A DNA stretch of 64,000 nt from Multifurca ochricompacta. Taxonomy: Eukaryota; Basidiomycota; Agaricomycetes; Russulales; Russulaceae. The stretch covers positions 1 to 64,000 of the forward strand of contig WTXG01000110.1 in NCBI GenBank assembly GCA_022496185.1, in the 5' to 3' direction. This document shows positions 34,773 to 44,442 of the stretch, in pieces. A program made the position numbers and the translations under genes. The notes under the pieces were generated by a model. That model saw only the letters and a program-made list of their open reading frames with translations. It made no database searches and was not told where the DNA came from. Positions within the stretch are counted from its first letter, which is position 1; each line of letters starts with the position of its first letter.

Positions 34773-35347
34773 CTTCCAATACCTCTCAGGATCATATGCG
34801 ACTTGCAAAGTATGTCTTAAAGTATCTTAACAGTACAAAAGACTACAAGTTGTGGTATTCTGGAGGGAATGGGGAGAGTGGCCTTCATGGCTTTGCAGAT
34901 TCCTCATGGGGAGATCAAGAGGACTGCCGCTCTACCTCAGGCTACGTGTTTTTCTTGGCAAATGGTGCCATTTCATGGTGTTCCAGAAAGCAGAAAACAG
35001 TAGCACAATCCACCACCGAAGCCAAGTATATGAGCCTCTCTGAGGCTGCAAATCAGGCAGTGTGGTATAGGACTTTTATGGAGGAATTAGGGTACGAGGT
35101 ATCCTCCCCTATACTACTCCATTGTGACAATAAGGGTGCCGTGGATTTGGCATTAAACCCAGTCACAGGAAGGCGGTCAAAGCATATACCTATCAAGTAC
35201 CATGCCATTAGGGGGTACATTGAATTGCACATAATTAAATTAGTGTGTACCCCCACTGGTGAGATGCTGGCAGATGGCTTTACCAAGTCTCTACCAAGAG
35301 CGTCATTTGAAACCATGGTAAATGGACTTGGACTTATGCTGAAATGA
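34773..35347 (+). CDS. copia B Pol, third segment: RT end and RNase H
   Basis: Resumes in frame after Gy2 (ASNTSQDHMRLAKYVLKYLN) and gives a complete copia RNase H: GFADSSWGDQEDCRSTSGYV, SWCSRKQKTVAQSTTEAKYM, LLHCDNKGAVDLALNP, KHIPIKYHAIRGYI and the terminal EMLADGFTKSL. It ends TGA at 35345-35347. No stops. Confidence 0.95.
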
Positions 35348-35618
35348 GAGAGCTAGAATCTGGAGACTTTGAATACCAGTTTCACTTTCCCACCATGAGC
35401 AAAGTTCTCGACTTCAAGAGTGACGCAAGAGGTGTGTATGGTTTCAGTTTGCATAAGCGAATCACTGCTATATGCCTCTGAACACCATGCCTCTCTCGCA
35501 CTCAGAAGAGTTAGAGAAGTTGGATCTCTGGCTGGCGATATGCTCGTTCAATTGTGATGGCAGTGTGCTCATTCAACTCATTTCCCATCCATGACCAGAT
35601 GCCTTCAGCATGGAGGGA
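35348..35618 (+). other. copia B 3' untranslated region and polypurine tract
   Basis: About 270 bp after pol with no ORF. It ends in GGAGGGA directly before the 3' LTR, the expected polypurine primer position. Confidence 0.6.
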
Positions 35619-36059
35619 TGTTGAACACAGAAGATGTTCGTGATGCTTCAGGCATCAGGTGATTAGATTAGCTACTTGTAGATTAGATTAGATACCGGAG
35701 TTTCGGACTTTTTACATTATCATTATTACTTTCTTTCTCACATTCCACAGTAGCTGACTGATACACCATGTAACATGTGATTTCTGTACTGGCCAATGGC
35801 CTTTGTCCCTCATGTTTATTGTTTGGACTTTGTCTGGCACTTGTGGACTTATTCCCAGTGCGCACAGACTATCCCTTGGGTATATAAGGGTGTCTGATTC
35901 GTCTCTTTCACTTCAGAGTTCTTCCAACCTCTGAAGTGTAAGTCCTTTTCATACTATCTACTTTACTATTAGACTAACGTTCTTTACATAGAACTTTCTT
36001 TGTCTAGCCTTACACGCTAACTATCACAGTCAGTATGCTGCACACATGCCTGTTTTACA
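35619..36059 (+). repeat. copia B 3' LTR with a 58-bp deletion
   Basis: 441 bp. It matches the 5' LTR except for a few substitutions and loss of 58 bp between two copies of AACTTTCTTTGTCTAG. Confidence 0.93.
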
Positions 36060-36468
36060 AGAAGCACTGAGATGACTATGTCAAAGTTCAAGGGGACTTG
36101 TCCAGAAGACAAACACTGATGTATTCAATAAGTTGAGTCTGAGGTCTACAATGTAGTTACAGCAGACTTATATACATAATCAAATGGGCATCTACGAGGT
36201 AAGAACTACAGAGTCAAGTGGGCCCAAATATACAAAAGCAGATGGCATAAAGCCTGGCTTCTGATAGGGAATTAAGTAAGTGTCTGGTCTTAAAGATAAG
36301 AGATAAAGGATAAGAAGGGGTCAAACAGAGATAAACATAAGAAGTGGGAACATTAGGAATGATCACAGGGATGGACCTCAGGGATAAGCATAAGATAGGG
36401 ATTCTATGAAGAAGGATAGACTAGATGGAACAGAAGGGTCCACATCATGAAGATCAAAGAAAAGAGGG

Positions 36469-38492
36469 TAGTGATTGGCAGGGGTAACCCTGGGGTATCC
36501 TTGTTGGTACCCATACCCGTACCCATACCCGTAGTGACAGGTATGGGTCACCCATGAAAATGCATGCAAGTTCTTTACTTGCATCGCACATTTCGGATAA
36601 CCGGCCCAGGCCTTCCCGGACCAAGAAGATACACAACGCGTTCATTTATGGCTGCTTAAGATCCCTCAATGACTCTTGTTTTATGCTCAGAAGATTAAGA
36701 TAATTCATTATTCCATTTTTATTTTATTATTCTGGTCTCAATTTTATACAAGCACAACTAAAATCCACCCCAATATACAGAGATGATTAGATAGGATGTT
36801 ATAGAACATTGATGAAAAGCCTGTCAGATAACCACACAGAATGCAAAAAAATTTGATGAACACATAGCAATTGGCAGGGGTAACCCCTTGATAATTGTTT
36901 TGATACCTGGGTTACCCATAAAATGAAACACGTGCAAGTTCTTTACTTGCATCACGCATTTCGGACATCCAGCCCAGGACATCCCAGTCAAGTAGATAAG
37001 CACTTGGACACAGCGCATTCATTTATGGCTACTCAAGATCCCTCAAAGATTCCTATTTTATGTTCATAAGATTAAGATAATTTATTATTCTATTTTTATT
37101 TTATTATTCTGGTTTCAATTTTATACGAGCATGACTGTTCTTTGCATTTCTGCACATTTCGGATAAATGGCCCGGGCCATCCCAGTCAAGGAGATAAGCA
37201 ATGCATTCATTTATGGCTACTCAGGATCCTTCAAAAATTGTTGGTTTATGTTCAGAAGATTAAAAGAATCCTTTATTTACATTATCATTTTATCATTCTG
37301 GTTTCATTTCATACAAGCGCGACTGTCCTGGTCCCTGGATGCACAATTCTGCGCGTTTAAGTCAACCTTCCTTAATAGGAAGGAGGTCAGACCACCATGC
37401 GATGCAATGTAGTCACTGCCCCATGCAGCTTGTAGATACATGCGGGCCTTGTTTCAATAAAGTAATTTGATAATTAGATTATAGAATAGTCTATATTAGT
37501 CTAGAGTGTATTTTAGATAGTGCCAGACTGGCGGAAATGATCGCGCGTTAATAAAACAAATGCATCATGATTTTCAAGAATGTAGATCACTGATAACACC
37601 TTTATTTTACATCACACTGTTGATCTGCTTTGATATTTTGTAGGATAACACTAGAACATATTTACATTCATCCTGTAGCATACATGTAACACCTGATGCG
37701 GGCATTCGTCACGACGTGTGATAAGTCGTGTAGCGAAACTACGAAGTCAGGTGTGTACTGTCTTTCAAGCACACGGAGTTCGGGTGAGAAGTCAATACCA
37801 AGGAGCTAATCCCTTAGTATCGGTGAGCGGAAGAGTGCCAGAAGCACTGAGATGATTCAAAGGTCGGGTCTTAGGAATCACCCAGAAGGTAATGCACCAA
37901 GTCGATTAAGAAGTCGAGTCTAAGGCATACAGGCTATCTAGACAGGCCTTATATACGTAATAGAGGTCAGAGTCTAAATCGGAGTACTGTACTCGATGTA
38001 TCAACAAAGTCGTAATACAGCCAAATGGGGGACGGGGTCAGTGTGGGCCAGGTGAGAATATATGTAGACGAATCTGGTATAGTCACGATTCTGGTGGGAA
38101 AATACGTAAGCGTTCTTGTGTAAGGTATGAGTCAGAGATAAGCACAGCCTCGGTCAGAGATAAGGAACAAATAGATACAAAGGAAATCATAACACGGTCA
38201 ACAAAGGGGTAAATGGAGTCAAACAGCACGTCACGTGATGGAAAAAGGAAACAAGACGACGCAGTGGGGTTTGTAACAATACATCAGACGAGATCTTATA
38301 TTTTTGTGGCTGCAGATGTGTTTTATCTTGGAAATTCTACTGATCTTGTCAATGCATAATTGGCACCTATACCCGCCAAACCCGCCGCGCAGGTACAGGT
38401 TTCCATGGGTTGGGAGCCATATACCCGTACCCGTACCCAGCAAAACCTGCGGTGCTTACCCACGCGGGTATGAAACCCCTTGACAATCACTA
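36469..38492. mobile_element. hAT-like non-autonomous element 1 with LTR-derived interior
   Basis: Ends are TAGTGATTGGCAGGGGT and, inverted, TAGTGATTGTCAAGGGGT. The flanks are the 8-bp duplication AAAGAGGG (36461-36468, 38493-38500) inside the Gy5 LTR. An 8-bp duplication with short ends starting TAG is typical of hAT elements. Subterminal parts are rich in GGGTAC/GGGTAT repeats. Inside are three tandem diverged blocks beginning near CAAGTTCTTTACTTGCAT (36560, 36930, 37150). A stretch (37330-37684, 38284-38330) is homologous to the middle of the LTR at 48467-49203. No transposase ORF is present. A solo LTR lies at 37685-38278. Confidence 0.75.
37685..38278 (-). repeat. Solo LTR of the chromovirus lineage
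   Basis: 594 bp, TGTAACACC...GTTTGTAACA, duplication ATACA (37680-37684, 38279-38283). The minus strand has a TATATAAGG box followed by AGACTCGACTT (37921-37911), the same putative mRNA start as in Gy1-Gy4, although the rest of the LTR is diverged. Still CpG-rich, so fairly young. Confidence 0.88.
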
Positions 38493-38528
38493 AAAGAGGG
38501 TGACTAGGAAAATGCAAGGGTCATAACA

Positions 38529-38686
38529 CCAGTCATCCAAAATGTGCAATGCAAGTAAAGAACTTGCACACATTTTCATGGGTGACCCACAGGTAACCTG
38601 CAGGTTACCCATACCCATAGTGATGGGTATGGGTACAGGCACAGGTACCAACAAGGATACCCCAGGGTTACCCCTGCCAATCACTA
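38529..38686. repeat. Truncated hAT-like end
   Basis: Inverted copy of the left end of element 1 (CCCCTGCCAATCACTA at the right border), with GGGTATGGGTA subterminal repeats. It is cut at its left by the Gy5 LTR, so it is probably the oldest layer of this stack. Confidence 0.6.
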
Positions 38687-38855
38687 ATCAAAACTGATGG
38701 CAGAAATATGATCATGTTAGCCTGCCAAGTGTACTAGTTGGAACTTGGAATCTCCTCACAGTATCTTTACAATAGTTCACTTCAAATATCCATTCCATGG
38801 CTGTGTGCTGTAAGGACATCAGACATGGATCACCAGGCATTACTAGGTGGGTGAG
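38687..38855. other. Unassigned flank of Gy4
   Basis: No ORF or repeat recognised. With 46287 onward it was contiguous before Gy4 inserted. Confidence 0.5.
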
Positions 38856-39423
38856 TGTTACGAACCCCATCGCTTCCCATTTTCTTTTTCTTGCCCAACA
38901 TAACCCCTCCCTGCCGCCCACGCTTCACTACCAGATCACGTCTCCATCGTGGGATCCGTCACATGCCCTTCGTCCATCCCCGTGACTCGTTGCTTGTTCA
39001 TGTTTACCTACTTGTTTCTTGCTTATGCTTATCTCCTTATCATACGACGGACATTTACTTAATCCCCTATCAGTAGAAGCCAGGCTTTACGCCCTCCGCT
39101 TTCAATATTTGGGCCCACTGACTCCGTATCCTTATCTCGTAGACGCCCACTGCCTTACGTATATAAGTCTGCTATAGCTACTCGGTAGACCTTAGACTCG
39201 ACTTATTGAATACATCAGTGCTAGTCTTCTGGACTTGTCCTCTTGAAACGTCTGTCTGTCTCAAGTGCTTCTGGCACTTTCCGCTCACCATCGTCTTAGA
39301 GTACAGCCTCTTTGACTTTGACTCGTCACACTTTACTCCAAGAGACCTTATTGGTTTCTTATCCGAACCCCTGTATCACGCTGTCACACAAGTCATGTGG
39401 AACGTCCTGCACTGGACGTAACA
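38856..39423 (+). repeat. Gy4 5' LTR
   Basis: 568 bp, TGTTACGAAC...ACGTAACA. TATATAAG at 39160-39167 and putative mRNA start AGACTCGACTT at 39194-39204. It has several one-base gaps relative to the 3' LTR. Confidence 0.95.
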
Positions 39424-39425
39424 TC

Positions 39426-39436
39426 AAGTCGAGTCT
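39426..39436 (+). other. Gy4 self-priming type primer site
   Basis: AAGTCGAGTCT, two bases after the LTR, perfect reverse complement of 39194-39204. Confidence 0.75.
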
Positions 39437-39442
39437 CTCATC

Positions 39443-40948
39443 GTGGCTTCCAGCCGCAGTCAGACCCTGTTCAAAGAAGAACCCATCGAACGAAGGGACG
39501 AGCCTGACCTTTCACAACAAGTACTTGGCTCTGCCACCTGGAAAGATTTTGAGTCTGAGTTTGGATACTACGTCTATCACGACGGAAGATACCAACCGGT
39601 AGAATACGACGACGAGAAAAGAGTTTGGTATCGTATCCGATATTCGGACAGCCGACACTCTTGGGTTACTACAGGACCCGCTCCTCCTGAATTTGGTTTA
39701 GGACCGTGGAGAGAAAATCCCCCGGCCATCGTTACGGACTCTGAGCCAGAAGAGTATGTAGAAGAACATAGTGAAGAAGCACTGGTATTAGCATCGACTA
39801 CAACCCCAGTTGCACCGCAGTTGTCACGTCCAGAGCCCCTGCTTTGACAACTCCCCAGATTTCAATACAGTCCACCGACACCGTCACCCCATTTTACCAA
39901 AACATGTCCACTATCGCCGCCCAGCTCCCAGACCCAGCACCTCCCCCCCCACCTCCGCCAGCCATGTTACCACCCAACATTCCCCCACCATCGGGGCGGT
40001 TGTCGGGAGTACTGCCCCAAACGTTCACTGGGGATCGGTCGCAAAGCAAGAAATTTATGCTGGAGTTCACGACCTTTAAGAACTTCAACCATGACGTCCC
40101 CCAGATCATTAACCCTTTCCAACGTGCAAACCTCTTCCTCTCTCTGATCCGAGGGGAGGCTGTGACGATTGGACCATGGAACAGCTGGAGTGGCTGAACG
40201 AACAAATCGAAAGTGGCCGTCGTACCACTAGCGAGGGCCTTTGGGAAACCATTGCCCAAAGATTTAAAGACGCATTCACGGATGGGCAGGCCAAACAGAA
40301 GGCCGCTCGAGAGCTTAAGTCCCTTAGGATGGAAAAGGGAGAACTCGATGCTTATGTAGCGAAGTTCAGAAGTCTGGCCAACAGAGCCGGCTATGACACC
40401 GATGAAGAGGCCACACTGGACCTCTTCTCCCAGGGGTTGCCCAACCCACTGGTAAAGAACATCATCCAGTTTCACCATCCCAATGATTGGGATACATGGG
40501 TCGATGCTGCTCGCCGACAGCAGCAAGATTACCTTGATTTCCAGACGCGTTTTGGGGTCGACACAAAGAAGGGAAAGACCCGCGACCAATGGAAGGCCGC
40601 CTTCGGAGTCAAACCCGCACATACTAGTCAGAGGGATCCGAATGCCATGGATACCTCTGCTGACAGAACCAGAGCCCGGGTTGCGCTCACGGAGGATGAA
40701 AGGCAAACGTTGATGAAAGAAGGAAGGTGCTTTCGCTGCAAGGTGCAAGGGCACATGTCCAGGGAATGCCCGAAAAAGGGGGTACGAGCGGCGGAAGCAA
40801 CGGTTGCACCAGTCCATAACAATCCACCGACCGTTAACAAAAAGACGAAGGAAGAAAAGGCGCAGGAAATATGGGCGGCATGATGAAGGAAAGCGAAGAA
40901 GTGCGAGCCATCCTAGTGGAAAAGGCATTCGCAAAGAAGGATTTTTGA
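39443..40948 (+). pseudogene. Gy4 gag with frame breaks
   Basis: The first codon equivalent to the ATG of Gy1 is GTG (39443). It reads ASSRSQTLFKEEPIERRDE, loses frame near 39815 and 40155, and is then open as MEQLEWLNEQIESGRRTT through the CCHC knuckle (CFRCKVQGHMSREC). It loses one base again near 40880 and ends GAT TTT TGA at 40946-40948. Confidence 0.88.
40940..40948 (+). promoter_or_regulatory. Candidate -1 frameshift site of Gy4
   Basis: GATTTTTGA at the gag stop, identical to Gy1. Pol (GFLIGSNPSAWAR) is read one base back. Confidence 0.5.
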
Positions 40949-43900
40949 TCGGCTCAAACCCATCGGCCTGGGCACGAGCACTACATGTAACCTCTGTGTA
41001 TACTAGTCGCTTCAAATCGTTGAAAATACCAGTACATTTCGAGACTACACAGAGAACGGCCGATCGCGACATCCTGATTGACTCAGGAGCTACCGACAAT
41101 TTCATCAGCCCACGAATGGTGAAAACCATGGGATTGGGAATGCTGGCACTCCCCCAAGAAAAGAATATCTGGAATATTGACGGGACTGCCAATCGGGCAG
41201 GAAAAATTACGCATTACACCGACCTGAACGTCCAGGTGGGGGAGAAGACAAAAACAATACGCTTCCTAGTCACCAACTTAGGCGGAGAAGACTTAGTTCT
41301 GGGATATCCCTGGCTCGCTGCATTCGAACCCAAGATCAATTGGGGCGATGCGACAATGAGCAAGGACTCCTACCCTGTGCTCATTACATCTATGGGGTAT
41401 GACTATGCAGCCCGACACTCTACAGCGGCAGTAACAAAAGAGGAGGACCCAAGCTGCTGTTTCGTTACCAAAGCATCAGAGCTCGCGCAGAAGGCAGTAG
41501 AAGGGCGTACGGAAAAGACATTTGAAGAAGTGGTACCAGCGGAATACCATAGACACTGGAAAGTGTTCTCAGAGGAGGAATCGCAACGCTTCCCCCCACG
41601 CGACCATGGGATCACCCATTGACTTCATACCTGATACCCCATCGGCAATCGACTGCAAAATCTACCCGTTGTCACAGGCAGAACAAACCGCGCTTACAGC
41701 GTTCCTGGAAGAACATCTTGCAAAGGATACATTAGACCGTCAAATCACCATATGCATCGCCATTCTTCTTTATCAAGAAGAAAGATGGCAAACTTCGACC
41801 TGTTCAAGATTACCGACGGATAAACACCTATACTGTGAAAAACGCCTACCCTTGCCACTTATTTCGGAACTCATCGACACCATGAGGGATAAGTCCTTAT
41901 TCTCCAAAATGGACGTCCGCTGGGGATACAATAACATTCGAATCAAAGATGGGGATCAATGTAAAGCGCCTTCAAGACCAATCAGGGGCTGTTCGAACCA
42001 AATGTTATGTTTTTTGGCCTTACCAACTCACCTGCTACCTTCCAATCGATGATGAACCACATCTTCCGCGACCTCATTCTCACTGGCGAAGTAGTGGTTT
42101 ACATGGACGACATATTGGTTGCCACCGCGAACGACCTGACCCACCATCGAGAACGAGTGCATCAGGTGTTGGACATCCTTCGCGAACACGATCTGTACCT
42201 TAAACCCGCCAAATGCTCATTCGAACAGCCAAGTGTAGAGTACCTAGGAGTTATCCTAGAGGGAGGGCAGGTACGGATGGACCCTGTAAAGGTGCAAGGA
42301 GTCCGGGAATGGCCAGTGCCTACGTGTGTCAAGGACGTGCGGTCTTTTATCGGTTTCTGTAACTTCTATCGACGCTTCGTTCGGGATTCTCAGGGATCGC
42401 CCAACCACTGAACGGATTACTGAAGAAAGACGTCCCTTGGCACTGGACGGAGGAGCATCAAACGGCTTTTGAACAAATTCGCGACATCATCAGCTCAGAA
42501 CCGGTCCTTTTACAACCAGATCTGCAGAAACCCTTCGAACTTGAAGTTGACGCATCTCACTTCGCGAATGGTGCCATACTGAATCAACGAGACGCGACGG
42601 GACTTCTCCACCCAGTAGCCTTTTATTCAGAAACATTCTCACCAGCGGAACGAAATTATGACATTTGGGATAGAGAACTATTGGCCATAGTAAAAGTGTT
42701 ACGACACTGGCGCCGTACTTAGCAGGGACTTCCTACAAGACCATCATTCATACTGATCACTCCAACCTACTCTATTGGAAGGAACCTCACAAAATAAGCC
42801 GACGGGTTGCTCGTGAAGTCCTAGAGCTCGAAGAATACAACTTTGAACTGAAGCACATTGCTGGAAGTCGTAATGCTCGTGCAGATGCCCTATCAAGGCG
42901 ACCAGATCTGAATAATGGTGCGGAAGACAACAATGATGTGACGGTACTCCCAGAGGAAGTTTTTGCAAGGACGCCATTGTCAGTCTTCACGACATGGATC
43001 TATGGGCCCAGGTTTCGCAAAACATGAATCAACAGTTATGCGAAACATGGGCGGAGGCACATAACCTGAAGAGGATCGACGGCCTCTGGTGGAAGGACGG
43101 GGATCGACTCGTTGTCACCGGTGGCGACAACATTAAGAGGGGGGTGATCCATTTTCACCACGACCTCCCTCTGCAGGACACCCAGGCATTGCTAACACCT
43201 ACGCGCTTGCCAAACGAGACTACTGGTGGCCAAATATGAAAAAAGATGTGGAAGAGTACGTGAAGGGATGCGCCGAATGCCAGGCTAACAAAGTGAATAC
43301 GCACCCACACCCACCGGCACCATTCCCAATTACGCCACGGCTTCACAACCATTCCAGACCATCGCCATGGACTTCATCGTTAAACTCCCTACTTCCAGAG
43401 GTTTCGACTCAATCCTGACCATCACTGACCATGATTGCTCAAAGGCGGCGCTGTTCATACCCTGCAATGAGTCCATTACAGCAGAAGGAGTGGCCAAACT
43501 CTACCTGGATCATGTCTACAGACACTATGGTCTCCCCGAAAAGATTATCTCAGACCGTGACCCACGCTTCACATCCGCATTCGCCAGAGCACTCTGCAAG
43601 ACGCTGAATATTGCCCAAAACATCTCTACAGCGTACCACCCACAGACAGATGGACAATCAGAAAGAACAAATCAGTGGCTCGAGCAGTATCTTCGCTTTT
43701 GGTGTAACGACGTCAGGACGATTGGGCGGACTGGCTTGCAACAGCAGAATTTGCACACAACTCCTGGCCCAATGGCACTACAAAACATTCCCCATTCTCA
43801 CTTATCATGGGATGGACACCTCGAGCCACATGGACAGGAAAATCGGTGAACGTCCCTTCAGCCACGCGACGTATCAGCCAATGGGAAGAGGTCAGGAAAT

Positions 43901-44406
43901 CGGCCAATGAGAACCTGTTGAAGGCGCAAAAGACCCTGACAGAGAAGCCGACAAGGTTTACGCCTTATCAGACCAATGACTTGGTATGGTTGAAGGGAAG
44001 AACATTCACACATCACATCCAACAGCCAAGTTGGCGCCCCGACGTCACGGACCTTTCAAAATAACAAGGAAGCTGTCAGATGTGTCATACGAACTTGAAC
44101 TCCCCCTACATGGCGCATTCATCCGGTCTTCCATGCCAGACTGCTCACACGTATAAGGAAACATCCCTGCATGGAGAAAACTTCTCGAGACCCCCACCTG
44201 ACCTTATCGATGGAGAAGAAGAGTGGGAAGTGGAACGCATTCTAGATTCCAAGCGACAAGGCCGAGGGCGCAAACTGTACTACCTAGTCAAGTGGAAGGG
44301 ATTCCCACCCTCTGACAACTCGTGGGAACCAGCCAGAGATATCTTTGCCCCGGTCCTTATCATGGAGTTCCATACCCGGCACCCAAAAGCGCCCAAAAAC
44401 ACTTAA
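40943..44406 (+). pseudogene. Gy4 pol with many frame breaks
   Basis: Protease ILIDSGATDNFISPRM; RT pieces with KMDVRWGYNN and VVYMDDILVAT (42100); RNase H DRELLAIVKVLRHW; integrase finger and CAECQANK; core DFIVKLPTSRGFDS, DRDPRFTSAFARAL, TAYHPQTDGQSERTNQ; chromodomain YLVKWKGFPPSDNSWEP (44280-44330). The frame changes near 41600, 41730, 41770, 41965, 42385, 42715, 42970, 43175, 43340, 43705, 44000 and 44105 at single missing bases relative to Gy1/Gy2. CGA codons that are TGA in Gy1/Gy2 are still CGA here. Confidence 0.9.
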
Positions 44407-44442
44407 AAGAACAGTCCCAGACTCTCTTGGATTCCCCAGTAT

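Larger units (their letters stand above)
20448..36059 (+). mobile_element. Ty1/copia retrotransposon B, complete but split by Gy2 and a Tc1-like element
   Basis: Plus-strand element with 5' LTR 20448-20946, 3' LTR 35619-36059 and the duplication AGAAG (20443-20447, 36060-36064) inside the Gy5 LTR. It holds a palindromic Tc1-like element (25227-26848, TA) and chromovirus Gy2 (27285-34767, ATATG). With these two left out of the reading, gag and pol have no stop apart from the gag/pol -1 step, so it was probably intact when hit. The LTRs differ by a few substitutions and one 58-bp deletion. Confidence 0.95.
20291..38528 (-). repeat. Gy5 5' LTR in three pieces (20291-20447, 36065-36468, 38501-38528)
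   Basis: Disregarding copia B (20448-36059 plus its duplicated AGAAG) and the hAT-like element (36469-38492 plus its duplicated AAAGAGGG), the pieces total about 589 bp. They align with the Gy1/Gy2 LTR from TGTTATGTCC to TCATAACA. The LTR is CpG-poor. This dates Gy5 as older than both inserted elements. On its right it joins a hAT-like terminus at 38529. Confidence 0.85.

Noticed and set aside
36510..36560. Interstitial telomere tract (GGGTA-rich)
   Set aside because: The GGGTAC/GGGTAT units belong to the subterminal region of hAT-like ends and are not TTAGGG arrays.
36871..37330. CRISPR-like array
   Set aside because: Diverged tandem transposon blocks of several hundred bp in a eukaryote; no short regular repeats or spacers.
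39894..41192. Minus-strand 432-codon ORF across Gy4 gag
   Set aside because: Long but antisense to gag with mirrored composition; the sense strand has clear Gag and protease motifs.
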